From Leptospira kobayashii (GTDB lineage Bacteria; Spirochaetota; Leptospiria; Leptospirales; Leptospiraceae): a stretch of 64,000 bases of DNA. A program made the position numbers and the translations under genes. Below the pieces are notes generated by a model. That model made no database searches. It had not been told where the DNA came from and saw nothing but the letters and a program-made list of their open reading frames with translations. This document shows positions 8,013-19,027 of this stretch, in pieces (the first letter of the stretch is position 1; each line of letters opens with the position of its first letter). The stretch is taken from positions 1,950,001 through 2,014,000 of the forward strand of contig NZ_AP025028.1 of the NCBI RefSeq assembly GCF_003114835.2. Direction: 5' to 3'.

Positions 8013-10592
8013 TCAATTCTCCAGTTTGTCGTACAATTCCAGATAGGTTTCATTGTCTTTGTCGTTTAACATCGCTTTCTTTAGAACGGCTACGCCTCTT
8101 TTTTTGTTTCCGGACTTCCAATAAAGATTTGTAAGATGGATCGTATTTTTGGTATTCCAGGGATTTCTGAGAAAGAGTTTTTCTCCCCAATCGATCGCAC
8201 GGTTGAAATCTCCTTTCTTTCTAAAAGCAATGGAGAGTAGTAAAATCAAATCCTCTTTGTCCGGTCGAAGTGCGATCGCCTTTTCCAAATAATTTGTAGC
8301 ATCTTCCCAGATTTTCAATTTATAATAGACTTGTCCGAGTAGGGAAAGTATCGATTCCTGTTCCGGAATTTCCCTGACAATGGATTCCAGTAAAACACTT
8401 GCTTCTTTGATTTTTTCGGATTTCGCCTTTGTTTTAGCATCTTCCCAGGTTGTTTGCAAATGTTCAGGAATTTCCGATTTGGTTTGTTCCGGACCCAAAT
8501 AAGTAACTTTAAGCAATGTTAAATCATCGGTGAATTCTCCGTAATCGGATAGATCCTGAACGATCATCTGTAAATCCGCTTTCGACTTTTCTATGGAGCC
8601 AAGGATTAATGTTTCATCTTCATTGATGATCCTATTTTCCAAACTACTTGTAGGTAGTGCCAAATCATCCCGTCCGTCCGATCCGCAAATAAGAACATCA
8701 CCCGGATAAAGTTGCAAAGTTTGGATGAAGAAACTATCATCGTTTTTCGGAATTCCCAGTTTTCGAATCCACAATTCCTCTTCGATAAAAGACGCTTTTT
8801 CATCTCTGTAAAGAATCGTCCACGGGTGTTCCGCATTTATATAATAAAGAAATCCAGTGTTTTCTTCAATCAATCCTAGCGCTAAGGAAAGCAACATGGA
8901 GCCGTCAAAACTTTCGAATACGGTTTGAAGTTCGAGAAATAGTTCTTTCAACCATGTTTCGGGAGACTTTGATTGATTATTCGTAGTTTGAGAGCGTGCA
9001 AGGACTGCGTGAAATACGACTCCAAGGACCAAGGCCCCTCCGGCCCCTTGTATTGATTTTCCCATTGCATCCGCGTTTACGAATACTGTATAACGTTTGG
9101 AAGATAGTTCCAAATTCGAGGAAATACAAATATCTCCGCCTATCTCGTGTTTTTTGCCTCTGAATTCGAATTTTTTCTTTTGTTTGGTATAAAATTCGGT
9201 CAGAATATTCTGGCTTTTATTATCGTTACGGGCAAGGGGATTGATCAGCAGTGAAGTTAAAAAATAGTCCCCGTCCTGTTGATCTTTCAATTCGTTGACT
9301 TGCTTCAATGTCTGATTGAGTGCATTTGTACGTTCTTCAACTTTTTTCTCAAGATTTTTGTTGAGATCTTCCACTTCTTCGTTCAGTTTTACAAACGAGT
9401 TTGCGAGAATTGTCGCCAAACTTATGATAAATGCCAGAAAGAAGTAACCTAAAATCCGAGGGAAGATAATCGTTCCACGGGTCGAAAGTATATCCAGAAC
9501 CGTCGCCAGAATGATAATGATAAGTCCGGCAAGTATGTAATAAGCCTTTCTATCTTTTTCCCTTATTTTTCTTATCAAAAAATAAAAGATAACGATCACA
9601 TAAAGCAACCAGGTCGGTTGAATCACATTAGTCGTCATAAAGTTATAATACTCTATATCGGAAGTGAATAAAAACGATATGATGAATCCGAGCTCAAGAG
9701 CATCCAGAATCTTATAAAAAAGTTTGTATTTGTAATCGAATAATTTCCGGATAAAATGAAACATCAAAGGAATGAGTGTCACTAAAATAATGTATTCCAC
9801 CTGTTTCATGGGCAGAAAACTGATACCGAATTCATATTTGATTTGGTTTCGAAGCAGATTATAAACTACGAGTCCGATTGAAAAAAGTCCGAAGAAAAAG
9901 TTTTCCGATTCCCTTCTTCTGCGAACGAATAAAAATAAAAAGTAACCTCCGACCGTCAGGTAAATCATAAGAAACAACAGCTTTGTGTATTCTTCCCGAT
10001 AGTAGTCTTTGAAAAGTTTATCGGCAAGGCCGATTTCGGTTCTGTCCTGTTCTACTCCTACCGTATAATCAAAGTAAGGTTGAATGATCATCAGTATCGA
10101 ATTTTCTTTTCCGTAATTTAAAAATTTATCAGGAATGGAATACAGTCTGATTTTGTCATAACATTGGGGATCTTCCGAATCCCATTTTCCGCTTCCTCCT
10201 AGAAAGTTGCCGTTCACATAAATTCTATCTCTATCATTGATCACTCCCAAGCGGATTGCCAGATTTCCTTTTGCGTCTTTGGGAAGACGGATCCATTTTA
10301 AGAGAGAGACTGTCTTTTTTTGGTTCATTTCGGGAACATCTTTCAGGATATTTCCCGGAACCCGGACCGGTTTCCAGGTCTCCCTTTTAAAATCCGAAAA
10401 GTTTATGCCTTGGATTTCTTCCTGAGAGAGGGCTCCTTCTTTGGCGAGCCAGGGGGATTCCGAACCTGCCTCAGAATCTAAGCTGACAGGAGAATCCAGA
10501 TTCTCAATCTGGAGGGGAATAGCAGTCTCAGCGGTAAGTTCCGCAAGAGTTAGAAGAAAGATGAGTAAAAGCGAAAATAGAGAAGATTTCAT
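8013..10592 (-). CDS. 7TM sensor with SpoIIE-type PP2C phosphatase and C-terminal TPR
   Basis: An 859-residue inner-membrane signalling protein. Order: signal peptide (1-21); periplasmic beta-rich DISM-like region containing RIYVNGNFLGGSG; about seven membrane segments (roughly 205-405) as in 7TMR-DISM receptors; a coiled coil (LNEEVEDLNKNLEKKVEE); a PP2C/SpoIIE phosphatase domain with metal-binding aspartates in EIGGDIC, NADAMGKS and GSDGRDD; then three to four TPR-like repeats to the end. By family knowledge it would dephosphorylate a serine/threonine target such as an anti-anti-sigma factor after an envelope signal; no such partner is visible nearby. It is divergent from the rlmI-like gene with only 56 bases between them. 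Confidence 0.88.
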   Translation of the reverse strand: MKSSLFSLLLIFLLTLAELTAETAIPLQIENLDSPVSLDSEAGSESPWLAKEGALSQEEIQGINFSDFKRETWKPVRVPGNILKDVPEMNQKKTVSLLKWIRLPKDAKGNLAIRLGVINDRDRIYVNGNFLGGSGKWDSEDPQCYDKIRLYSIPDKFLNYGKENSILMIIQPYFDYTVGVEQDRTEIGLADKLFKDYYREEYTKLLFLMIYLTVGGYFLFLFVRRRRESENFFFGLFSIGLVVYNLLRNQIKYEFGISFLPMKQVEYIILVTLIPLMFHFIRKLFDYKYKLFYKILDALELGFIISFLFTSDIEYYNFMTTNVIQPTWLLYVIVIFYFLIRKIREKDRKAYYILAGLIIIILATVLDILSTRGTIIFPRILGYFFLAFIISLATILANSFVKLNEEVEDLNKNLEKKVEERTNALNQTLKQVNELKDQQDGDYFLTSLLINPLARNDNKSQNILTEFYTKQKKKFEFRGKKHEIGGDICISSNLELSSKRYTVFVNADAMGKSIQGAGGALVLGVVFHAVLARSQTTNNQSKSPETWLKELFLELQTVFESFDGSMLLSLALGLIEENTGFLYYINAEHPWTILYRDEKASFIEEELWIRKLGIPKNDDSFFIQTLQLYPGDVLICGSDGRDDLALPTSSLENRIINEDETLILGSIEKSKADLQMIVQDLSDYGEFTDDLTLLKVTYLGPEQTKSEIPEHLQTTWEDAKTKAKSEKIKEASVLLESIVREIPEQESILSLLGQVYYKLKIWEDATNYLEKAIALRPDKEDLILLLSIAFRKKGDFNRAIDWGEKLFLRNPWNTKNTIHLTNLYWKSGNKKRGVAVLKKAMLNDKDNETYLELYDKLEN

Positions 10593-10648
10593 TCCTATAT
10601 TCAGTATTCATATTTTTGTAATATTTAAATGACATTTTAAAGAAATTT

Positions 10649-11818
10649 ATGTCGATTCGACTTAAAAAAGATAAAGAAAAAGCAGCTCTCAATTTTCACC
10701 CCTGGGTATTTTCCGGGGCGATTGAATCCATTCCTAAGGATATTTTCTCCGGGCAAACTGTACGCGTAGAGTCGTTTTCGGGAAGTTTTTTAGGTTGGGG
10801 GCATTACGACCCAAAAAGTCAAATCAGGATTCGGCTTTTTTCTTTTACGGAAGCACTTACGGATGTTTCCCCTGGGTTTTGGAAAGATCGGTTTGAGGCT
10901 ATTTTCCAGAGAAAAAAAGATCTGATCGATCCCAAAAAGACAAATGCATTTCGTTTTTTAAATTCCGAAGGGGATGGATGCCCGGGATTTATTGTGGATT
11001 GTTATGCGACGACTGCCGTAATTCTATTTCGCACACCGGGAGCCAGACTTCATAAACAGACTTTGTTTTCTTTTTTGGAAGAAAAAGGTTTTGATACCAT
11101 TTTGGAAAAAAGGGAAAAATCGGATCATTCCGATGAGATGATTTCCGAATATTGGAAAGGGAATGCCAAAACTTCCGGGTTTTTGGAGAACGGGTTTAAA
11201 TTTATCGCAGACTTGGAAGCAGGTCAAAAGACTGGATTTTTTCTGGACCAAAAGGAAAACAGATTCTTGTTAGGTGAACATTCCGAAGGCAAAACGGTTT
11301 TAAATACATTCGGTTATTCGGGAGCCTTTAGTGTTTATGCATTGTCAAATGCGGCAAGACAGGTTCATACTTTGGACATTTCCAAATCGGCGATTGAGTT
11401 GTGTGAGAAAAATCTAAGTCTGAATTTCGATTCGGCAGTTTTGAAAAAACACAAAAGTATAGTGGCGGATAGTTTCGAATATCTGAAGACGATGGATTCG
11501 GATCTATATGACTTGATTGTCCTCGATCCTCCCGCGTTTACCAAATCGGCGGCAACCGTTCCCAAAGCAACCAGAGGATATAAGGAGATCAATTTGAAAG
11601 CGATTTCCAAAATCAAGAAGGGAGGGCTTATATTTACATTTTCCTGCTCCCAACATATATCCCCCGATTTATTTCAAAAGATTATTTTCGGTGCGGCAAA
11701 AGACGCAAAACGGAATGTAAAAGTTTTATATAAAATGACCCAAAGCCCGGATCACGGATTTTCCATCTATCATCCGGAAGGGGAATACCTTAAAGGTCTT
11801 GTGATTCAAGTTGATTAA
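10649..11818 (+). CDS. RlmI-type class I SAM-dependent RNA methyltransferase
   Basis: 389 residues. An N-terminal PUA-like domain (KAALNFHPWVFSGAI) is followed by an EEHEHE-type linker and a Rossmann methyltransferase fold with FGYSGAFSVYAL (SAM binding), the acidic DISKSAI loop and LDPPAF (motif IV). The late FSCSQH carries the catalytic cysteine expected for a 5-methylcytosine enzyme of the RlmI/RlmQ group, whose E. coli member methylates C1962 of 23S rRNA. The exact target here cannot be read from sequence. Ends 34 bases before the MBOAT gene, so the three plus-strand genes may be cotranscribed. Confidence 0.92.
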   Translation: MSIRLKKDKEKAALNFHPWVFSGAIESIPKDIFSGQTVRVESFSGSFLGWGHYDPKSQIRIRLFSFTEALTDVSPGFWKDRFEAIFQRKKDLIDPKKTNAFRFLNSEGDGCPGFIVDCYATTAVILFRTPGARLHKQTLFSFLEEKGFDTILEKREKSDHSDEMISEYWKGNAKTSGFLENGFKFIADLEAGQKTGFFLDQKENRFLLGEHSEGKTVLNTFGYSGAFSVYALSNAARQVHTLDISKSAIELCEKNLSLNFDSAVLKKHKSIVADSFEYLKTMDSDLYDLIVLDPPAFTKSAATVPKATRGYKEINLKAISKIKKGGLIFTFSCSQHISPDLFQKIIFGAAKDAKRNVKVLYKMTQSPDHGFSIYHPEGEYLKGLVIQVD

Positions 11819-11852
11819 TCGGAAAAGATTTTAAAAATGGGAACAATCTAAG

Positions 11853-13286
11853 ATGAAATTCACATCGCTCAGTTTTCTTGCCTTTTTTCTAATTGTGTAC
11901 ATCGTAAATTGGTCCGTTAAAGGAAGTTTTCGATTGGTATTTTTGTTTTTAGTATCCATACTGTTTTACGCGGCGTGGTCACTCCCTTTCGCATTTCATT
12001 TTTTAGCATTGGTGTTGTTCAATCATCTATGCAACCAAAGAGTGCAAAAAGATCCGAACTCGAAATTTTTTCATCTTCTCTTATTTGTAAATTTAAGTAA
12101 TCTATTCTTCTTCAAATACTTTTACTTTTTCTGGGACAGTCTTTTGTACATTACAGGCTCCCAGTTCTTTCAACCGGAACACATTCAGGATTTTTTACAT
12201 AGCCAGTTCGGATTTGAGTCGATCACATTACCTTTGGCAATCAGCTTCTATAGTTTCCAAATGATTGCCTATGCTGTTGATGTGAAACGGGGGGATGCAA
12301 AAGAAAACCCTGACTTTCTCCGCTTCGGGTTATTCATTTTCTTTTTTCCTCAATTGGTAGCGGGTCCCATTGTTCGCCACGGAGAGTTCTTTTATCAATT
12401 GGAAAAATGGACTGCGAACAAACACCAGCTTTTGGAAGGGGTGTATTTGGTATTTCTCGGTCTTCTTAAAAAAGTAGTCATTGCAGATAATCTATCTCCT
12501 ATCATCGAACCGATTTTTTCCAATCCGAACGGATTCGACCAATTGACAAATTGGTTGGCTATGTTCGGTTATGCGGCGAGAGTGTTCTGTGATTTTTCCG
12601 GATATACCGATCTAGCCCGAGGACTCGGTAAATTACTCGGAATCGATTTGCCTGAAAATTTCAAAGCTCCTTTTCTCTCGGTTTCCAATAGGGAGCTTTG
12701 GGCGAGATGGCATATGACTCTTTCCTCCTGGATCAAGGATTATATCTACGTGCCGTTAGGTGGCTCCAGGGTTTCCGAAATCAGACAATATTTCAACCTC
12801 ATCGTCACTTTTTCCGCTGCAGGGATCTGGCACGGAGCAAACGTTACTTTTTTTATGTGGGGGTTTCTACACGGAATTTCCCTCAGTATAGAAAGAAAAT
12901 GGGAAACGTACCGAAAATCGAAAGGAATCGATACCAAAAAACCTTTGCCAACCTATAGAAAGGTTTTAGGTGTTTTTTATGCATTTTCACTTTTCGCCAT
13001 CACGATTGCATTTTTCAACGGACCCGATATGCCCAGGTCTTTACAGCTTTTAAGCAATGCTTTCTTCGGTCATTCCGGAGAAAGGATAGTGAAAACCGAA
13101 TTCGTATTGTATTCGTTAGTAGTTACATTTCTTTTTAACTATCTTCAAACCAAAGAAAGTTTTCCCCGTGCTAACTGGTCTACTGCCAAGAGTCTTGGTT
13201 TTCTAGTAGTATTCGGATTTTTCTCTTTGGTTTTGCTCGGTTATCTCGCTCCCGGAGGAACGGAATTTATTTACTTTCAATTCTGA
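11853..13286 (+). CDS. MBOAT family O-acyltransferase (AlgI-like)
   Basis: A 477-residue polytopic membrane protein of the MBOAT family, which transfers acyl groups (often acetyl) to polysaccharide or other cell-surface acceptors. Typical marks are FFPQLVAGPIVRH, DFSGYTDLARGLG, FLSVSNRELWARWHMTLSSW and the catalytic-histidine region AGIWHGANVTFFMWGFLHG. About ten to twelve hydrophobic helices are visible. The next gene, 7 bases downstream, encodes a DUF1574-like single-span protein. MBOAT proteins commonly work with a periplasmic SGNH-like partner, so the pair probably forms one surface-acylation system; the acceptor is unknown. Confidence 0.95.
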   Translation: MKFTSLSFLAFFLIVYIVNWSVKGSFRLVFLFLVSILFYAAWSLPFAFHFLALVLFNHLCNQRVQKDPNSKFFHLLLFVNLSNLFFFKYFYFFWDSLLYITGSQFFQPEHIQDFLHSQFGFESITLPLAISFYSFQMIAYAVDVKRGDAKENPDFLRFGLFIFFFPQLVAGPIVRHGEFFYQLEKWTANKHQLLEGVYLVFLGLLKKVVIADNLSPIIEPIFSNPNGFDQLTNWLAMFGYAARVFCDFSGYTDLARGLGKLLGIDLPENFKAPFLSVSNRELWARWHMTLSSWIKDYIYVPLGGSRVSEIRQYFNLIVTFSAAGIWHGANVTFFMWGFLHGISLSIERKWETYRKSKGIDTKKPLPTYRKVLGVFYAFSLFAITIAFFNGPDMPRSLQLLSNAFFGHSGERIVKTEFVLYSLVVTFLFNYLQTKESFPRANWSTAKSLGFLVVFGFFSLVLLGYLAPGGTEFIYFQF

Positions 13287-13293
13287 AATATAT

Positions 13294-14436
13294 ATGAGCT
13301 GGAAAAAACAACCTTTTCTATTTTACCCTTTGTTTGTTTGTTTGATTCTTTTCGGAATCGATAAACTTTTCTTTTTGCCTGTCGTTGTAGAAAATACACA
13401 TAGTTGGAAAAAGATTGAAAGAAGTTTTTACGAACTGAAAGAAGATCTCTATCAGGTTCTTTTGGAAGAAAACAAAAAAGACCCTGCTAAAAAAATCGGA
13501 TTGATCTTCGGTAGCTCCCGTTCCGGAGAATTTGATTCGGAACAGATTCGGAAATTTGTTCCGAATACGAATAGTTTTAATTTTGCGGCACCTCTTGGTC
13601 CTCCTTCCTTTCAATACTATTGGTTGCATAGGATATTGGAGGAGAAGCTTCCCATTTCTTACGTGATGGTGGAGATCGATCCCATTCTATTCACTCGTTC
13701 TTCCATCGACTATTCGTTAAACGGTTCCTATGATATGAAATTTGTTTTGGAACATCTGGATTTTTACAGACTAAAGTCGATTAACCCTTGGAAAACGGAT
13801 GCGGACGGATTTTCGGTCGATGAAGTGGAGACTTATTTTTTAAAGAAACTTTTTGCACTTTATAAATACCCTCTCGATCCTTCGGCAATCAAAGCAAATA
13901 ATAAGGAGATTGAAGTCGGTTTTATTCCTGTGGCAGGACTCGGAATCACAGGCAAAGAACACAAAAGAGGTTACCTGGATAAGATCAAGCTTGCCAATAG
14001 AATCAAATTCGGAGCATTGCCCAACGAGATCAAATTTGCAAATGCGGATTTCTTTTTGGAAAAAGATGCAGAGAACATTTACAATCAGTATCTAAAGAAT
14101 TACCAATTGGCTCCGACTCAGATTTATTTCTTTAAGGAGATAGTCCGCATTATGGAAGGTAAAAATATTCCGATCGTATTTTATTATCCGGTAGTTGCGG
14201 AACCTCTTCGACGCCGTATGGAAGAATCGGGAATCTGGAAAGAGTTTCATAAAGAAACATTCGCAATCATTCGAACATTGGATTCAAAACCAAACAGTCC
14301 TTATTTTATCATCGATCCTGTGAGTGACAATCGTTGGACCTGCAAGGATTTTGTGGATTCCCTCCATTTGAGCGGAGCTTGTTTTTCGAACCTTTTACCG
14401 ATTTTATTCCCGAAGGAATTGGCCGGATCTAATTAA
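13294..14436 (+). CDS. DUF1574-like protein, partner of the MBOAT acyltransferase
   Basis: 380 residues with one N-terminal membrane segment (about 8-31) and a large extracytoplasmic domain. The motif IFGSSRSGEFD (G73-SSRS) followed by NFAAPLGPPSFQYYW resembles the GxSxS/N opening of SGNH-like acyl-transfer partners (AlgX/DltD/AlgJ style), as seen in the DUF1574 family that is abundant in Leptospira. A possible late Asp-x-x-His (DSLHLSG) sits near residue 365, which fits the Asp/His end of an SGNH fold. Catalytic activity is inferred, not established. The last 8 bases overlap the convergent J-domain-like gene. Confidence 0.8.
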   Translation: MSWKKQPFLFYPLFVCLILFGIDKLFFLPVVVENTHSWKKIERSFYELKEDLYQVLLEENKKDPAKKIGLIFGSSRSGEFDSEQIRKFVPNTNSFNFAAPLGPPSFQYYWLHRILEEKLPISYVMVEIDPILFTRSSIDYSLNGSYDMKFVLEHLDFYRLKSINPWKTDADGFSVDEVETYFLKKLFALYKYPLDPSAIKANNKEIEVGFIPVAGLGITGKEHKRGYLDKIKLANRIKFGALPNEIKFANADFFLEKDAENIYNQYLKNYQLAPTQIYFFKEIVRIMEGKNIPIVFYYPVVAEPLRRRMEESGIWKEFHKETFAIIRTLDSKPNSPYFIIDPVSDNRWTCKDFVDSLHLSGACFSNLLPILFPKELAGSN

Positions 14437-15037
14437 GTTTCTTTCTCAGCTCTTTTCTTCGTTTTGCTTTTGGAATCAGAAAAAAATTTCTAAAAAGCAA
14501 AAATCCGACCGAACCCAAAATCAAAAATCCGGGGATCAGATATCTATTTACGAATTGGTAAAACATTTCGTAATTTCTGATCCATGTTTCTAAAAAAGAA
14601 AGGGATAAAGTTACGATCGTATATGAGAATAATATTCCTAAAAGATAGAGTGTGCTTGTTTTTAACATCCAAAGAGTATCGCCCAATTCCTCTTTAAATC
14701 GACTAAACTCGGTTAGTATTTCTTGGTAGGTTTTGCCATGAGTGGCTCTATAAACCGAATACGCTTCTTCCATTTCAGGATCTTTTGTTTTTCCATCCAA
14801 AAGTACAAAATCAAAATCCAATGATTCATCGTATTCTTTTCTATCCGCAGGATTGTTCAGAATTTGAAAAGCGCGGGTCAATTCTATCAGTTTTGTCTCG
14901 GCCTCAAAGGGAGCTTTGGGAAGTAGGGAGACCCAGAACCCCTTTAAATCCTCGTATTGAGAGAGGATTTCTTCCTTTTTTGCCGTTTTGGAAACGCAAA
15001 GGGTTTCGTAATATGTTTCCTTCCTGACTTTCGGCAT
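14429..15037 (-). CDS. degenerate J-domain membrane protein lacking HPD
   Basis: 202 residues. The first 75 follow the DnaJ J-domain pattern: YYETLCVSKTAKKEEI (helix I), QYEDLKGFW (helix II), LTRAFQILNNPADRKEYD (helix III, the usual 'AYeVLsDpekR..YD'). The HPD tripeptide needed to stimulate DnaK ATPase is absent at the helix II/III turn. After a short linker come two membrane segments (about 123-148 and 167-190) and a basic tail. I infer a membrane-bound J-like scaffold that cannot activate Hsp70 in the normal way. Divergent from miaB; no operon partner. Confidence 0.75.
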   Translation of the reverse strand: MPKVRKETYYETLCVSKTAKKEEILSQYEDLKGFWVSLLPKAPFEAETKLIELTRAFQILNNPADRKEYDESLDFDFVLLDGKTKDPEMEEAYSVYRATHGKTYQEILTEFSRFKEELGDTLWMLKTSTLYLLGILFSYTIVTLSLSFLETWIRNYEMFYQFVNRYLIPGFLILGSVGFLLFRNFFLIPKAKRRKELRKKLN

Positions 15038-15128
15038 AATGATTCCAAGGCGTAATCCTTTGGATTCCTATGAGATAAGGGATGTTCTTTGCTTTACAAG
15101 ACGATTTTTCGAAAAATCATAGAATTAT

Positions 15129-16500
15129 ATGAGTCTGTCCCTGCAAGAATCGGAATCTATTTCCCACCCAGCTGAATTGGGTAAGGTTTTCGTAGAAACC
15201 TACGGGTGTCAAATGAACGAATACGATTCCGGAATCGTCCGTGAGCTTTTCAAAAAAGAAAATTACGAATCCGCAACTACCATTGAAGACTCGGATATTA
15301 TTTTTCTAAATACTTGCGCTGTCCGCGAAAACGCCCACGCAAAAATTTACGGCAGACTTCAATCCCTCGGTTACTTAAAGAAAAAAAATCCGAACCTTGT
15401 GATCGGTGTTTTGGGCTGTATGGCGCAAAACCTGGGAGAAGATTTATTCCACCAGGAACTCCCTTTGGATTTGATTGTAGGCCCTGACAATTATCGCAAT
15501 CTTCCCGAGCTGATTAAAAAGATTAGAGGAGGGGAAAGAGATGTACAACTCACCCGACTTTCCAAATTGGAAACTTATGATGAATTGGAACCGAAGGTAA
15601 TCAACGGAATCCAAGCCTTCGTCACAATCATGAGGGGATGCAATAATTTTTGTACTTTTTGTGTGGTTCCTTATACCCGTGGAAGAGAGAGAAGCAGAGA
15701 GCCGGAATCGATTATCAGAGAAATCCAAGGACTGATCGATCTAGGAGTCAAACAAGTGACTCTTCTCGGACAAAATGTAAATAGTTATGCTCACGAACAT
15801 TCGGATTTTGCCGTACTAGTAGAAGAGATTTTAAAACAAACCAAAATAGAAAGGCTTCGTTTTACTTCCCCTCATCCTAAAGATTTCCCAACTCACCTAA
15901 TCGATCTTATGGCGGGAGAGGAAAGATTTTCTTCTCAGATTCATATGCCTTTGCAGGCGGGTAACGATAAAGTGCTTCGGGATATGAAACGAAGTTACAC
16001 TCAAAGAGAATACTTGGATGTGGTCGATATGATCCGGAAAAAAATCCCCGATGTAGGGATCACTTCCGACATCATCGTAGGGTTTCCCGGAGAAACCAGG
16101 GAAGAATTCCAGGAAACTTTAAAAGTTGTAAAAGAAGTCGGATACGACATGTCTTATATGTTCAAATATTCCGAAAGGGAAGGAACGATCGCCAAGCGGA
16201 AGTTTATCGATGATGTTCCCGAAGAGGAAAAATCGCAAAGACTCATCGAACTCGTGGATTTACAGACTAAAATTTCCCATGAAAGAAATAATTCGAAAAT
16301 AGGAACCACATTCGATGTATTGATCGAAAATACTTCGAAAAAAAGTAAACTCGAGTTATGCGGTAGATCCCATTGCGGTAGAATGATCGTATTCCCGATC
16401 CCTTCGGGAGAAAGTAGCGACCCTAAGGATTGGATCGGAAAAACCATCCCGGTGCAAGTCGAATCAGCATCCAGTGCAACCCTTAGGGGAAAGGCGGTTC

Positions 16501-16508
<8 letters not shown>
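15129..16508 (+). CDS. miaB: tRNA-2-methylthio-N6-dimethylallyladenosine synthase
   Basis: Radical SAM methylthiotransferase that adds the 2-methylthio group to i6A37 of tRNAs reading UNN codons. Of 459 residues, the UPF0004 domain carries cluster cysteines in YGCQMN (C27), NTCAVREN (C63) and LGCMAQ (C97). The radical SAM cluster is C171-C175-C178 (GCNNFCTFC), and a C-terminal TRAM domain holds the region after residue 380. VRENAHAK and [11 protein letters not shown] are also typical. The stop overlaps the GTG start of the LptF/G gene by 8 bases, so translation is coupled. Confidence 0.97.
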
Positions 16509-18126
<1,618 letters not shown>

Positions 18127-18136
18127 AGGTAAAATT

Positions 18137-19027
18137 TTGCTGGAAAATTCCCTCCTTGGCGTGTTCAATCAATTAGAAGATCTTTTTGGAGTCATATCGT
18201 TGAAAACTTCTATTATTTGGAATCTTTCCCATAACCGTGCATTTCCTTTGGAGTTATGGAAACATCCGAAAATCAAAATCCAAGTGAATAATATTTCTCT
18301 CAGTGAAATTGGAAAAATCGAACTATCAGCCAATGATATAAACATTCTATTTTTGCAAATCAGCCTTTCTGAATGGAAAACCATTCAGACCAAAATCAAA
18401 AAAGAATTCGAATTACATCCTTTTTTATCTTTGATCCTAGTTCATTCGGAAGACGGGGGAGCGCAAATTCAGAAAGACTTTGATCAAAATTCAAGATTTC
18501 TGGTTTTGGAAAATCCGATTCGTACCCAAGAATTACGATTGATTTTGGATCGTTCGATCCAAGCGGAATTTTATAAGGCAGCCGCTTTAGACATAGGTAA
18601 CAGCTGTTTGCAGAACGTAGGTTTTTTCGAAGGAGTCTTTACACTTGCTCACAGAGAATATGAAGATTCAAAAAGAGAAAACGACGCATTAAAATCCATA
18701 CTTCAATACGAAGAACAGGTAAAAAAATCCCAAGCGGGAATCAATCTTGCTTTAGAAAAAGTAACAGATCTTAAGAACCAAGAGATGATTGAGCTTCACG
18801 GCAGAGTGAAAGCGAGCGAACAATTGGATGTATTAAGAGAAAGAGAACTTAAACAAGCGTTAGAGCTTCAGAAAGCAACCGAAGAAGTTTTAAATTATTC
18901 CAGAATCGAAGAGATGAACTTGGACAAAATCTTGAAAGCTCAAGATAGACTTTTTCAATATACGGAACAGGAAATCAGAGATTTGGTAGAAGAAAACAAG
19001 GCATTGAAAGCAAAACTCGGGATGTGA
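18137..19027 (+). CDS. pseudo-receiver plus coiled-coil protein, function unknown
   Basis: 296 residues, soluble. The TTG start has AAAGG 7 bases upstream. Residues 15-150 show the strand/helix rhythm of a CheY-like domain: INILFLQIS, then LSLILVHSE, then RFLVLENPIRTQELRLILDRSIQ. The last resembles the 'KP(f)...eL...i..' end of a receiver, but with ENP instead of the conserved Lys-Pro and no clear phospho-Asp. Residues 190-296 are a long coiled coil rich in Glu/Lys/Gln. It follows LptF/G by 10 bases and is probably in the miaB-lptF/G operon. I do not recognise a named family. Confidence 0.7.
   Translation: MLENSLLGVFNQLEDLFGVISLKTSIIWNLSHNRAFPLELWKHPKIKIQVNNISLSEIGKIELSANDINILFLQISLSEWKTIQTKIKKEFELHPFLSLILVHSEDGGAQIQKDFDQNSRFLVLENPIRTQELRLILDRSIQAEFYKAAALDIGNSCLQNVGFFEGVFTLAHREYEDSKRENDALKSILQYEEQVKKSQAGINLALEKVTDLKNQEMIELHGRVKASEQLDVLRERELKQALELQKATEEVLNYSRIEEMNLDKILKAQDRLFQYTEQEIRDLVEENKALKAKLGM

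Noticed and set aside
16474..16500. Earlier GTG start for the LptF/G gene inside miaB
   Set aside because: It lacks a ribosome-binding site, whereas GTG at 16501 has AGGGGAAAGG 6 bases upstream.
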